A stretch of 40,414 nucleotides of DNA from Flavobacteriales bacterium (GTDB lineage: Bacteria; Bacteroidota; Bacteroidia; Flavobacteriales_E; Vicingaceae), in NCBI GenBank assembly GCA_026196775.1, contig JAPHUD010000001.1:1-40414 (forward strand), given 5' to 3'. The number at the start of each line of letters is the position of its first letter. The first letter of the stretch is position 1. The notes beneath the pieces were generated by a model. It was not told the DNA's origin and did not search any database. It saw only the letters and a program-made list of their open reading frames with translations. The position numbers and the translations under genes are program-made. Positions 1 through 8,974 of this stretch are shown here, one piece after another.

Positions 1-77
1 TAGATGTACCTAATATAGGAGAAAGAACGCTTAAATGGTTCGGTGTTATTAAACCTACTGATTTAAATGGGTTTTAA
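1..77 (+). CDS. 3' end of an unidentified coding region (partial)
   Basis: An open frame enters from the window edge in frame 3 and stops with TAA at 75-77, giving 24 residues that end in KPTDLNGF. The fragment is too short to assign to a family. It lies 44 bases before the PorV/PorQ-family gene on the same strand, so the two may be cotranscribed. In many Bacteroidota a PorU-type C25 sortase gene precedes porV, which makes that a possible identity by synteny only; nothing in the visible residues proves it. Confidence 0.4.
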   Translation, partial: DVPNIGERTLKWFGVIKPTDLNGF

Positions 78-121
78 AATTTATTTTACAATTATAAACT
101 TAAATATAACTAAAATTTAAT

Positions 122-1210
122 ATGAGAAATTCAAAAATATCAATTGCTATATTGGCCACTGTCCTATTTACAGCTTCTCAAATGTATGGAGGTAATAAAG
201 ATAGAGCAGGTGAGGCTGGTGCTTCTCAATTGTTAATCAATCCATGGACTAAAAGTGTCGGGTTTGGTGGAGCTAATACTGCTTCTGTAGTAGGGTTAGA
301 AGCAATGAGTCTTAATATTGCTGGTTTGGCATTCACTAATAAATCAGAATTATTGTTTACATATAAAAACTATTTATCAGGTAGTGATATTAATATTAAT
401 TCTTTTGGTTTTTCACAAAGAGTGAGTGAAACAGGTGTGATAGGCGTTGGAGTTATGTCTATGAATTTTGGAGATATTGATGTTACTACTGAAGATAATC
501 CAGAAGGTGGTATAGGAACTTTCTCTCCTAGTTATTTAAACCTCGATTTTGGATATGCTCAAGCTTTTTCTAATAGCATTTCTGGGGGATTATCTGTTAA
601 GATTATTAGTGAATCAATTTCAAATATTTCTAATAGAGGTTTTGCTTTTGATGCGGGAATCAGATATAAAACTGGAGAAAATGACAGAATAAAATTTGGT
701 ATAGCATTAAAGAATGTTGGACCAACAATGAAAGCCTCAGGTGATGGTCTTTCTTTTACAGCTGAAGATAATTCTAGTGGATCGACAATATCTGTTTCTA
801 AAAACCATAGAGTTGCGGATTTTCAATTGCCATCATTATTAAATATAGGGTTATCGTATGATTTTTACATAGCTCCTTCTGTTGATTCTGTTTCAAAAGA
901 AATTTCTTCTATGCATAGATTAACAGTAGCAGGTAATTTTACTGCCAATTCTTTTACTAACGATCAGTACAAAGTTGGTTTAGAGTATGCTTTTAAGGAA
1001 ATGTTTATGGTTAGAGCAGGTTACACTTTAGAGCAAGATACTTGGTTTGATAGTGAAAAAAGAATCAATGCTTTTACTGGACCCGCTTTTGGTGCATCTA
1101 TAGTTGCTCCATTAGGTAAAGGAGGTTCAACTTTTAGCTTTGATTATGCTTACCAAACCACTGAGAATTTTGATGGAACTCATAGTATAGGTGTTAGATT
1201 ACATATGTAA
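122..1210 (+). CDS. PorV/PorQ-family outer-membrane beta-barrel protein
   Basis: A 362-residue exported protein. A hydrophobic signal peptide covers roughly residues 1-22, then comes a PorV/PorQ-like N-terminal pattern (GNKDRAGEAGASQLLINPW, then a Gly-rich FGGANTASVVG). The rest is alternating short beta-strand-like segments rich in Gly and aromatics, ending in GVRLHM, as in FadL-like 14-strand barrels. Canonical PorV is the T9SS outer-membrane shuttle that passes cargo from the translocon to the PorU sortase. By recall this sequence differs clearly from canonical Flavobacterium PorV in the N-terminal region, so I call a family paralogue and not porV itself. It follows a partial gene by 44 bases and is closed by a strong hairpin terminator. 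It fits a genome that also encodes T9SS cargo in this window. Confidence 0.75.
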   Translation: MRNSKISIAILATVLFTASQMYGGNKDRAGEAGASQLLINPWTKSVGFGGANTASVVGLEAMSLNIAGLAFTNKSELLFTYKNYLSGSDININSFGFSQRVSETGVIGVGVMSMNFGDIDVTTEDNPEGGIGTFSPSYLNLDFGYAQAFSNSISGGLSVKIISESISNISNRGFAFDAGIRYKTGENDRIKFGIALKNVGPTMKASGDGLSFTAEDNSSGSTISVSKNHRVADFQLPSLLNIGLSYDFYIAPSVDSVSKEISSMHRLTVAGNFTANSFTNDQYKVGLEYAFKEMFMVRAGYTLEQDTWFDSEKRINAFTGPAFGASIVAPLGKGGSTFSFDYAYQTTENFDGTHSIGVRLHM

Positions 1211-1237
1211 TTAATAAAATAAATATATAACAAAATT

Positions 1238-1267
1238 AAAGAGAGCTCAATTTTGAGTTCTCTTTTC
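1238..1267 (+). terminator. Rho-independent terminator after the PorV/PorQ-family gene
   Basis: The arm 1238-1248 (AAAGAGAGCTC) pairs with 1255-1265 (GAGTTCTCTTT) through 11 base pairs, one of them G-U, around a 6-nt loop AATTTT. The 3' arm ends in a short T run. It starts 27 bases after the stop and ends 14 bases before the greA ATG, so it separates the two transcription units. Confidence 0.8.
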
Positions 1268-1281
1268 GCATTATAAAACTT

Positions 1282-1755
1282 ATGTCACAGATTAATTATT
1301 ACACAAAAGAGGGTTTAGAAAAACTTAATCAAGAGTTAAATCAATTAAAGTCAATTGAACGCCCTACAATTTCCGCTCAAATTGCTGAAGCTAGGGATAA
1401 AGGTGATTTATCTGAAAATGCAGAATATGATGCAGCTAAAGAAGCTCAAGGATTATTAGAGTTAAAAATTACTAAGCTAGAAAATATTATTGCTAATGCA
1501 AGAATTATAGATGAATCTCAATTAGATACATCCAAAGCATTAATTTTATCTAAAGTTAAAATAAAAAATATAGCTAATGGAGCTATAATGGAATATACTT
1601 TAGTTTCTGAAAAAGAAGCAGATTTGAAAGCTAAAAAGATTTCTGTAAACTCACCAATAGGTGAAGGTTTGTTAGGAAAGAAAGTAGGCGACATTGTGGA
1701 TATTAATGTTCCAACAGGAACAGTACAGTTTGAAATAGTTGAAATTTCAAGATAA
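1282..1755 (+). CDS. greA: Transcription elongation factor GreA
   Basis: GreA binds in the secondary channel of RNA polymerase and stimulates cleavage of backtracked RNA, rescuing stalled complexes. At 157 residues it matches the family length of about 158. Residues 1-75 form the antiparallel coiled coil; its tip carries the family motif GDLSENAEY at 41-49, including acidic residues D42 and E45 that correspond to the catalytic tip pair. Residues from about 80 form the FKBP-like C-terminal domain, with the conserved pattern SPIGEGLLGKKVGD near 124-137. The start is the only ATG that gives the full coiled coil. Its TAA stop shares one base with the ATG of the HIT gene, so the two are translationally coupled. 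Confidence 0.96.
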   Translation: MSQINYYTKEGLEKLNQELNQLKSIERPTISAQIAEARDKGDLSENAEYDAAKEAQGLLELKITKLENIIANARIIDESQLDTSKALILSKVKIKNIANGAIMEYTLVSEKEADLKAKKISVNSPIGEGLLGKKVGDIVDINVPTGTVQFEIVEISR

Positions 1756-2144
1756 TGAGTACAATTTTTACTAAAATTATAAATGGAGAAATACCGTGTT
1801 ATAAAATTGCTGAAAATGAAAAATTTCTTGCTTTTTTAGATATTTCTCCTTTAGCAAAGGGACACACATTAGTGATACCTAAAAAAGAAGTAGATTATAT
1901 TTTTGATATTTCTAGTCCAACCTATCAAGAATTATGGAGCTTTGCTCAAATAACTGCTAAAATGATTGAAAAAGCTATTCCTTGCAAAAGAATTGGAGTA
2001 GCTGTTATAGGACTAGAAGTTCCTCATGCTCATATTCATTTAGTTCCAATTAATAATGTAGGGGATATTAATTTCTCAAAAGAAAAGCTTTCTCTTTCTA
2101 CTGAAGAGATGAAAGTAATATGTGATAAAATTACTAGAGCTTAG
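1755..2144 (+). CDS. HIT-family nucleotide hydrolase/transferase
   Basis: This 129-residue protein belongs to the histidine triad superfamily of nucleotide-binding phosphoramidases and hydrolases. The triad is plain: PHAHIHLVP with H91, H93 and H95; H93-H95 lie in the alpha-phosphate/catalytic loop. The N-terminal IFTKIINGEIPCYKI pattern and the central LAKGHTLVIPKKE are also typical of the HINT/HIT branch. The substrate cannot be read from sequence; family members hydrolyse adenosine phosphoramidates or dinucleoside polyphosphates. The ATG overlaps the greA stop by one base, and this greA-HIT pair is a common Bacteroidota arrangement as far as I recall. Confidence 0.93.
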   Translation: MSTIFTKIINGEIPCYKIAENEKFLAFLDISPLAKGHTLVIPKKEVDYIFDISSPTYQELWSFAQITAKMIEKAIPCKRIGVAVIGLEVPHAHIHLVPINNVGDINFSKEKLSLSTEEMKVICDKITRA

Positions 2145-2200
2145 TTAGTTTTATTTCTAAGATTATTTTCAACAAGCCTCACTTTTTAGTTTATTCTTAA

Positions 2201-2208
2201 TAACTTTG
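2201..2208 (+). promoter_or_regulatory. Putative Bacteroidota -7 element upstream of the purF-like gene
   Basis: TAACTTTG matches the Bacteroidota -7 consensus TAnnTTTG exactly and ends 28 bases before the ATG at 2237. The -33 TTTG is not obvious; T-rich sequence lies upstream. Confidence 0.5.
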
Positions 2209-2236
2209 TACTTCATTTTCAATCAGAGTTAAGATA

Positions 2237-4135
2237 ATGAGTGACCCCATTAAACATGAGTGTGGAATAGCATTAGTAAGACTATTAAAACCGCTAGAAT
2301 ATTATATTGAAAAATATGGAACATCAATGTATGCATTAAACAAAATGTATTTATTGATGGAGAAACAACACAATAGAGGTCAGGATGGTGCAGGCTTGGT
2401 TAATATAAAATTTGATGTAGAGCCTGGTGACAGATATATTAGTAGATATCGCTCAAATGATAATCAACCAATAAAGCATATTTTTGATAAAGTAAATAAT
2501 AAGTTTAGAAAAGCTTATCAAAAAAATCCTGATAAATTAAAAGACGTAAAATGGCTTAAAAAAAATGTTCCATTTACAGGAGAAGTCTTCTTAGGACATT
2601 TAAGATATGGAACTTATGGAGGTAATTCAATAGAAAATTGTCACCCTTTTTTAAGGCAAAACAACTGGATGACTAAAAACTTGGTAGTAGCAGGAAACTT
2701 TAACCTTACTAATGTAGATGAACTTTTTGATATATTAGTGGATATAGGTCAGCATCCAAAGGAAAAGTCCGACACGGTTACCGTAATGGAAAAAATTGGT
2801 CATTTTTTAGATGTAGAAAATCAAGAAATATTTGATAGATATAAAGCTCAAGGCTATTCGAGAAAAGAAATTTCTGCACTAATCGCAAAAGAATTAGATA
2901 TTCAAAAAATACTTAAAAACTCTGCAGCCGATTGGGATGGAGGTTATGCAATGGCAGGATTGTTAGGACATGGAGATGCTTTTGTTTTAAGAGATCCTTC
3001 TGGAATTAGACCTGTTTTTTATTATCATGATGATGAAGTGGTGGTTATTACTTCAGAAAGACCAGCTATTCAAACAGCTTTCAATGTTAAGGTAGAAGAT
3101 ATTAAAGAGATTAAACCAGGACATGCACTAATTGTTAAGAAGAGCGGAAGTGTTCAGGAAAAATTAGTAAGAGAGCCATTAGAAAAAACTGCTTGTTCTT
3201 TTGAGCGAATTTATTTTTCAAGAGGAAGTGATATAGATATTTATAAAGAAAGAAAACAGTTAGGAAGAAACATCTGTACTCAAGTATTAAAAAGTATAGA
3301 TAATGATATGAAAAACTCAGTATTTTCATTTATTCCTAATACTGCAGAAGTTTCCTTTTATGGAATGATGAAAGGAATGCAAGATGAGCTGAATAAAGTA
3401 AAACAACAGAAAATTCTCGCTTTAGGAAGTAATATTACTGATGAAAAACTGAATGAAATTCTTGCTTTAAGAAATAGGATTGAAAAAATTGCTATAAAAG
3501 ATGCAAAATTAAGAACCTTTATCACACAAGATGATGATAGAAATGATTTAGTAACACATGTTTACGACATTACTTATGGTTCTGTAAAACCTACTGATAA
3601 TTTAGTTATTATTGATGATTCTATTGTAAGGGGAACAACTTTAAAACAAAGTATTTTAAGAATTTTAGATAGGTTAAACCCAAAGAAAATTGTGGTTGTT
3701 TCTTCTGCTCCACAAATTCGTTATCCAGATTGTTATGGAATTGACATGGCTAAATTAGGTGATTTTATTGCTTTTCAGGCGGCAATTGCTTTGTTGCAAG
3801 ATACTAATCAGCAACGTATTTTGGAGGAAGTTTATAAAAAATGTGTAGAACAACAAGATTTACCAAAAGAGCAAATTAACAACTTTGTAAAAGAGATATA
3901 TGCTCCTTTTACTGCAGAACAAATTTCTAAGAAGATTACAGAATTGCTTACTCCTGAAGGTATGAATGCTGAAGTTGATATCGTTTTTCAAACTATTGAA
4001 GGGCTACATGATGCTTGTCCGAACCATACAGGTGATTGGTATTTTACAGGCAACTACCCAACTCCTGGAGGAAATAAAGTGGTGAATAAAGCACTTATTA
4101 ATTATTATGAAAATAAAAACGAAAGAGCATATTAA
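2237..4135 (+). CDS. purF: Amidophosphoribosyltransferase (PurF-type, long Bacteroidota form)
   Basis: Predicted to transfer the glutamine amide to PRPP, the first committed step of purine synthesis. The N-terminal class II glutaminase domain begins ECGIAL, with C9 as likely nucleophile after removal of an 8-residue propeptide. Other glutaminase motifs follow: KQHNRGQDGAGL, GHLRYGTYG and LRDPSGIRPVFYY. The C-terminal phosphoribosyltransferase domain has the PRPP loop VIIDDSIVRGTT at about 457-468. At 632 residues it is about 130 longer than E. coli PurF, with insertions in both halves and a C-terminal extension. I recall this long form from Bacteroidota, where a second shorter PurF often exists, so it could be the paralogue rather than the main enzyme. 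It has its own promoter-like motif and a hairpin downstream. Confidence 0.88.
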   Translation: MSDPIKHECGIALVRLLKPLEYYIEKYGTSMYALNKMYLLMEKQHNRGQDGAGLVNIKFDVEPGDRYISRYRSNDNQPIKHIFDKVNNKFRKAYQKNPDKLKDVKWLKKNVPFTGEVFLGHLRYGTYGGNSIENCHPFLRQNNWMTKNLVVAGNFNLTNVDELFDILVDIGQHPKEKSDTVTVMEKIGHFLDVENQEIFDRYKAQGYSRKEISALIAKELDIQKILKNSAADWDGGYAMAGLLGHGDAFVLRDPSGIRPVFYYHDDEVVVITSERPAIQTAFNVKVEDIKEIKPGHALIVKKSGSVQEKLVREPLEKTACSFERIYFSRGSDIDIYKERKQLGRNICTQVLKSIDNDMKNSVFSFIPNTAEVSFYGMMKGMQDELNKVKQQKILALGSNITDEKLNEILALRNRIEKIAIKDAKLRTFITQDDDRNDLVTHVYDITYGSVKPTDNLVIIDDSIVRGTTLKQSILRILDRLNPKKIVVVSSAPQIRYPDCYGIDMAKLGDFIAFQAAIALLQDTNQQRILEEVYKKCVEQQDLPKEQINNFVKEIYAPFTAEQISKKITELLTPEGMNAEVDIVFQTIEGLHDACPNHTGDWYFTGNYPTPGGNKVVNKALINYYENKNERAY

Positions 4136-4146
4136 GATTGTCAAAA

Positions 4147-4172
4147 GGTATGGTTATTTTTATACCGTTTTT
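4147..4172 (+). terminator. Weak terminator-like hairpin after the purF-like gene
   Basis: GGTATGG (4147-4153) can pair with TTATACC (4160-4166), using two G-U pairs around a 6-nt loop. It is followed by GTTTTT. It is short, so termination may be partial. Confidence 0.4.
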
Positions 4173-4196
4173 AATATTCAATACTAAATTTTAGTC

Positions 4197-5180
4197 ATGA
4201 AGGAATTAATTGAAGATTTTACCAAGCATTTACAGCATTCAATAGAATTAAATAAGAATACCACATTAACTGCATCTAACAAAGTTTTTGATAATGTGCT
4301 TATTTGTGGCTTGGGAGGTTCGGGTATTGGAGCTACAATTATTGTTCAAGTAGTAGCTGATAATGCCAAATTACCAATTTTGGTAAATAAAGATTACAAA
4401 ATTCCTCAATTTGTTAATGAAAAGACCTTGGTAATTGCTTGCTCTTACTCAGGAAATACAGAAGAAACATTAGAGATGATAACTCAAGCTGAACAAAAAA
4501 ATGCGACCATTGCTTGCGTAACATCTGGTGGTAAATTAGCAGCTTTGGCTATTGAAAAAAAATATAACCATATTTTAATTCCGGGAGGTCATCCTCCTAG
4601 AGCTGCATTTGGGTTAGCTTTTCCTTCTTTATTTAAATTATTGAATTATTATGGGATAATTAATTACGACTATTCAAATGAATTTAACAAGGCCATCGAG
4701 TTAATTAATGAAAATGAATCACTTATTTTAGTTGAAGCTGGAGCAATTACTGAAAAACTATATAAAAAAATTCCAGTTATATATGCAGAATCTTCTTACG
4801 AAGGTGTAGCTGTGCGTTTTCGTCAACAAATAAACGAAAACTCTAAAATGCTTTGTTGGCACCACGTAATTCCAGAAATGAACCATAATGAATTGGTAGG
4901 CTGGGCAAATAAGAATGAAGATTTAGCAGTAGTAATTTTCAGAAATGAAGATGATTATTACAGAAACAAAAAAAGAATTGAGGTAAATAAAACTGTTTTT
5001 GAAAAATATACCTCTACCGTTATAGAAATTCACTCAAAGGGTAATTCAAAATTAGAAAGAGCTTTATACTTAATTCATTTAGGAGATTGGATTTCTTATT
5101 TATTAGCTGAAAAAAATGGGGTAGACGTGGTTGAAGTAGATGTTATTACTCATCTTAAAAACGAATTGTCTAAAATTTAA
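4197..5180 (+). CDS. Bifunctional phosphoglucose/phosphomannose isomerase
   Basis: Interconverts glucose-6-phosphate or mannose-6-phosphate with fructose-6-phosphate. It is the compact two-SIS-domain enzyme (327 residues) known from archaea and some bacteria. Visible family signatures are CGLGGSGIG at 37-45, SYSGNTEET at 83-91 (phosphosugar-binding SIS loop), GGHPPRAAFG (the substrate-gating stretch of this family) and, in the second half, CWHHVIPEMNHNELVGW with the conserved catalytic-region His and Glu. The ATG at 4197 gives a complete N-terminal domain. The stop lies only 6 bases before the next gene, so the two are probably an operon. Whether it is the sole Pgi of the organism cannot be told here. 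Confidence 0.88.
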   Translation: MKELIEDFTKHLQHSIELNKNTTLTASNKVFDNVLICGLGGSGIGATIIVQVVADNAKLPILVNKDYKIPQFVNEKTLVIACSYSGNTEETLEMITQAEQKNATIACVTSGGKLAALAIEKKYNHILIPGGHPPRAAFGLAFPSLFKLLNYYGIINYDYSNEFNKAIELINENESLILVEAGAITEKLYKKIPVIYAESSYEGVAVRFRQQINENSKMLCWHHVIPEMNHNELVGWANKNEDLAVVIFRNEDDYYRNKKRIEVNKTVFEKYTSTVIEIHSKGNSKLERALYLIHLGDWISYLLAEKNGVDVVEVDVITHLKNELSKI

Positions 5181-5186
5181 TACAAC

Positions 5187-6206
5187 ATGACAGATTTTAA
5201 CCCTAACGATGTTGGTGTTGCCAATGGAAATATTTTTGGGCTGCCATATTCACTTGATGATAGCGAAATTGTTATTATTCCTGTGGCTACAGATATAACT
5301 TGTTCTTTCAATAAAGGCACTGCAAAAGCTCCACAACGAATAGTTGAAGCTTCTTTACAAGTAGATTTATTTGACATCAATCTAGATAAAGCTTGGGAGA
5401 ATAAGGTTTTCATGTTGCCAGTAAATAAAAAAGAAGCCAAGCAACATAAAAAAGTAGGTAAAATTGCTTCGGAGTTAATTGCAAAATTAGAAGATGGAGA
5501 AGTATTTAATACTGAAGATGAGGAAATATTAGCATCAGTAAACGCTTACTGTAATGAGATTAATAATCATGTTAAACAAACAGCTTTAGCATACCTTAAT
5601 CAAGGGAAATTAGTAGCCGTTTTAGGTGGAGACCATAATTCTCCGTTAGGATTAATACAAGCATTGGCTGAAAAGTATAATGATTTTGGAATTTTACAAA
5701 TAGATGCACATGCTGATTTACGTGTTGCTTACGAAGGGTTTGAATTTTCGCATGCATCTATTGCTCATAATGCTTTACAATCAAGTCAGGTTTCAAAATT
5801 AGTTCAGGTAGGTATTAGAGATGTTTGTCAGGATGAAGTAGATTATATTAAAAATTCAAAAGGAAGAATTACTACTTTTTTCGATTGGGATATAAAAGCA
5901 CAGCAATTTGGTGGTAAAACTTGGGAAACTATTTGCGATGAAATTATTAATGAGTTACCACAAAAAGTTTATCTTACTTACGATATAGATGCGTTAGACC
6001 CAAAACATTGTCCAAATACAGGAACACCCGTTCCGGGAGGTTTTGAATACGAACAAATTAATTACCTAATCAATAAATTAGTAGAGAGCAAAAAACAAAT
6101 TATTGGTTTTGATTTAAACGAAGTAGGTAATAGTGATTGGGATGCTAATGTAGGTGCTAGAGTACTTTTTAAGCTTTGTAATTTCTTGAAAAAATCTACT
6201 TTGTAG
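5187..6206 (+). CDS. Arginase/agmatinase/formimidoylglutamase family hydrolase
   Basis: A 339-residue ureohydrolase-fold enzyme. All three Mn-binding motifs are intact: GGDHN (G147-N151), DAHADLR (D173-R179) and DIDALDP (D266-P272). The family cleaves a guanidino or formimino C-N bond; candidates are arginase, agmatinase and formimidoylglutamase of histidine degradation. Bacteroidota members of this length are usually annotated as formimidoylglutamase, but no hut gene is adjacent, so the substrate stays open. It follows the sugar-phosphate isomerase by 6 bases, in a probable two-gene operon with no evident metabolic link. Confidence 0.85.
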   Translation: MTDFNPNDVGVANGNIFGLPYSLDDSEIVIIPVATDITCSFNKGTAKAPQRIVEASLQVDLFDINLDKAWENKVFMLPVNKKEAKQHKKVGKIASELIAKLEDGEVFNTEDEEILASVNAYCNEINNHVKQTALAYLNQGKLVAVLGGDHNSPLGLIQALAEKYNDFGILQIDAHADLRVAYEGFEFSHASIAHNALQSSQVSKLVQVGIRDVCQDEVDYIKNSKGRITTFFDWDIKAQQFGGKTWETICDEIINELPQKVYLTYDIDALDPKHCPNTGTPVPGGFEYEQINYLINKLVESKKQIIGFDLNEVGNSDWDANVGARVLFKLCNFLKKSTL

Positions 6207-6260
6207 GTTTTAGAAAGTAATTTTAGTAGTTTAGTACTTTGATTTTAAGCTATTAAACTC

Positions 6261-6935
6261 ATGTTTGCTGATTTTTTCAATTTAATATTTCCAAAATTAT
6301 GTGCTGCATGTGGCAATACATTGCTAAAGCAGGAAAATATTATCTGTACTTCTTGTCAGTTGAATTTACCTAAAACTAACTTTCATTTACATCAGGACAA
6401 TGATATATGTAGAATATTTTGGGGAAGAATTCAAATAGAAATGGCGGCTGCTTTTTATAAGTTTAGCAAGAAAAGTAAGGTACAACATCTTCTACATCAG
6501 TTAAAATATAAAGGCAACAAAGAAGTAGGTGAATTAGTAGGTGAGCTTTATGGTTACGAACTAAAAAATGCTCCCTTGTTTGAAGGAATTGATGTTATTA
6601 TACCAGTTCCTTTACATCCTAGAAAAAAGAAAATAAGAGGCTATAACCAAAGTGAGTGGATAGCCAAAGGACTTTCTAAAACTATGGATGTTGAATTAGA
6701 TACGACATCTGTTTACAGAAAAATACATACACAAACCCAAACTAAAAAAGCTCGTTACGACCGTTGGGAAAATGTAAATTCCATTTTTGGTATCAACCAT
6801 TCCGAAAAACTTAAAAATAAAAAGGTGTTAATTGTTGATGATGTAATAACAACCGGAGCAACTATAGAAGCTTGTGCGACTGATTTGAAAGCTCTAGGTT
6901 GTAAAATTTACGTGGTTGTTCTTGCTGCTGCCTAA
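6261..6935 (+). CDS. comF: ComF-family phosphoribosyltransferase
   Basis: This 224-residue protein has the ComF layout. An N-terminal zinc ribbon has C14xxC17 and C29xxC32 (LCAACG and CTSCQ). The middle carries the family motif LKYKGNKEVGELVG. The C-terminal phosphoribosyltransferase domain includes PVPLHPRKKKIRGYNQSEW and the PRPP loop VLIVDDVITTGAT at about 189-201. In Gram-positive bacteria ComFC helps single-stranded DNA enter during natural transformation; in Bacteroidota its role is largely untested. It stands alone between the arginase-family gene and lepA, with gaps of 54 and 128 bases. Confidence 0.92.
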   Translation: MFADFFNLIFPKLCAACGNTLLKQENIICTSCQLNLPKTNFHLHQDNDICRIFWGRIQIEMAAAFYKFSKKSKVQHLLHQLKYKGNKEVGELVGELYGYELKNAPLFEGIDVIIPVPLHPRKKKIRGYNQSEWIAKGLSKTMDVELDTTSVYRKIHTQTQTKKARYDRWENVNSIFGINHSEKLKNKKVLIVDDVITTGATIEACATDLKALGCKIYVVVLAAA

Positions 6936-7023
6936 GATTTTGATTGAAAAAAGTCTCTCTTTAGGGGATTAATGGCTTTTATTTTAAATCACAGCATCTT
7001 CGTATTTTACAATTAAAAAAAAC

Positions 7024-7031
7024 TAATTTTG
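7024..7031 (+). promoter_or_regulatory. Putative -7 element upstream of lepA
   Basis: TAATTTTG fits TAnnTTTG exactly and ends 32 bases before the lepA ATG. The TTTTGCACCC context is typical of Bacteroidota start regions. Confidence 0.55.
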
Positions 7032-7063
7032 CACCCTTATTATTAAAGTAAGCAATATCGTAT

Positions 7064-8857
7064 ATGAAGAATATCAGAAATTTTTGTATTATCGCTCACA
7101 TCGATCACGGGAAAAGTACCTTGGCAGATAGGCTTTTACATAAAACTAACACCATTACCGACAGAGAATTGCAAGAACAAACACTTGATGATATGGACTT
7201 GGAACGTGAAAGAGGGATTACCATAAAAAGTCACGCCATACAAATGGATTATACTTTTGAAGGTGAACAATATGTGTTAAACCTTATTGATACTCCCGGT
7301 CACGTAGATTTTTCTTACGAAGTTTCTCGTTCTATTGCTTCTTGCGAAGGAGCTTTACTTATTGTTGATGCTACCCAAGGAATCCAAGCTCAAACTATTT
7401 CTAATCTATATTTAGCGTTAGAACACGATTTGGAAATTATTCCTATTCTTAATAAAATGGACTTAGATAGTGCCATGCCCGAAGAAGTAAAAGACCAAAT
7501 TATTGATTTAATTGGTTGCGATAGAGATGATATTATTGCTGCCAGCGGTAAAACAGGTATGGGTGTAGATGAGATTTTGGAAGCTGTAATTAAACGTGTT
7601 CCTGCTCCACAAGGTGACCCTAATGCTCCTTTTCAAGCGTTAATTTTTGATTCTGTTTTTGATTCTTATAGAGGTATTTATGCTTATTTTAAAGTGAAAA
7701 ATGGTGAAATTAAAAAAGGAGATAAAGTAAAATTTGTAGCTACCGGGAAAGAATATTATGCTGATGAAGTTGGTACATTACGATTAAAACAATTTCCAAG
7801 ACCAGTGATAAAAACCGGTGATGTTGGTTATTTAATTTCAGGAATTAAAGTAGCTAAAGAGGTAAAAGTGGGTGATACTATTATTACTGTTGATAGACCG
7901 GCTCCTGCCATTCAAGGGTTTGAAGATGTCAAGCCTATGGTTTTCGCTGGAATTTATCCTGTAGATACTGACGAATTTGAAGATTTACGTGATGCTATGG
8001 AAAAGTTGCAGCTAAATGATGCTTCATTAACTTTTGAGCCAGAATCTTCTGCTGCTCTTGGCTTTGGCTTTCGTTGTGGTTTCTTAGGAATGTTGCACAT
8101 GGAAATTATTCAGGAAAGGCTTGCCAGAGAGTTTGATATGAATGTAATTACTACTGTCCCTAACGTATCTTACAATGCTTATTTAACTAAAGATAAAGAG
8201 AAAGCAGTTATTGTAAATAACCCATCAGACTTTCCTGACCCAAGTAAATTAGATAGAATTGAAGAACCTTACATTAAAGCTTCTATTATTACCAAATCAG
8301 AATATGTTGGTGCTATTATGACTTTATGTATTGAAAAACGTGGAGAGTTAACCAATCAAGTATATTTAACTACAGATAGAGTAGAATTAAATTTTAATGT
8401 GCCTTTGGCTGAGATAGTTTTTGATTTTTATGATAGATTAAAATCCATTTCTAGAGGATATGCTTCTTTTGATTATCACCCTATAGGCTTCCGACCATCG
8501 CAGTTGGTTAAAATGGATTTATTACTTAATGGTGATCAGGTGGATGCATTATCAGCATTGGTACATAAAGACAATGCGTATGATTTGGGTAAGAAAATTT
8601 GTAAGAAATTAAGAGAATTAATTCCACGTCAGCAGTTCGATATTGCCATACAAGCAGCTATTGGAGCTAAAATTATTGCTAGAGAGTCGCTTTCTGCCTT
8701 AAGAAAAGATGTTACTGCAAAATGTTATGGTGGTGATATTTCTCGTAAACGTAAATTGTTGGAAAAACAAAAAGAAGGAAAGAAAAAGATGAAGCAAATT
8801 GGTAATGTAGAAATTCCACCAACTGCTTTCTTAGCGGTACTAAAATTGAATGATTAA
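7064..8857 (+). CDS. lepA: Elongation factor 4 (LepA) translational GTPase
   Basis: LepA/EF4 is a ribosome-bound GTPase implicated in back-translocation and in initiation or 30S assembly. At 597 residues it nearly matches the E. coli length (599). The G1 loop is AHIDHGKST at 11-19, G3 is DTPGHVDF, and G4 is NKMD. Domains II, III and V resemble EF-G. The specific C-terminal domain has [34 protein letters not shown] and the basic [17 protein letters not shown] tail that binds the ribosome; domain IV of EF-G is absent, as expected. The start gives the canonical [17 protein letters not shown]. It appears to have its own promoter. Confidence 0.97.
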   Translation: MKNIRNFCIIAHIDHGKSTLADRLLHKTNTITDRELQEQTLDDMDLERERGITIKSHAIQMDYTFEGEQYVLNLIDTPGHVDFSYEVSRSIASCEGALLIVDATQGIQAQTISNLYLALEHDLEIIPILNKMDLDSAMPEEVKDQIIDLIGCDRDDIIAASGKTGMGVDEILEAVIKRVPAPQGDPNAPFQALIFDSVFDSYRGIYAYFKVKNGEIKKGDKVKFVATGKEYYADEVGTLRLKQFPRPVIKTGDVGYLISGIKVAKEVKVGDTIITVDRPAPAIQGFEDVKPMVFAGIYPVDTDEFEDLRDAMEKLQLNDASLTFEPESSAALGFGFRCGFLGMLHMEIIQERLAREFDMNVITTVPNVSYNAYLTKDKEKAVIVNNPSDFPDPSKLDRIEEPYIKASIITKSEYVGAIMTLCIEKRGELTNQVYLTTDRVELNFNVPLAEIVFDFYDRLKSISRGYASFDYHPIGFRPSQLVKMDLLLNGDQVDALSALVHKDNAYDLGKKICKKLRELIPRQQFDIAIQAAIGAKIIARESLSALRKDVTAKCYGGDISRKRKLLEKQKEGKKKMKQIGNVEIPPTAFLAVLKLND

Positions 8858-8974
8858 CGGATTGGTTTAACCTTTTAACCACATAGGAACATTGACACAT
8901 AGTTTTTGAACTTGTCATATTGAATTTTTTTGTTTCTTTACATAGAATTTGAGTTAGCCTATAAATAATAATTC

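Noticed and set aside
6950-6985. Hairpin after the ComF gene
   Set aside because: The arms pair only by several G-U pairs and then mismatch, so I do not call a terminator.
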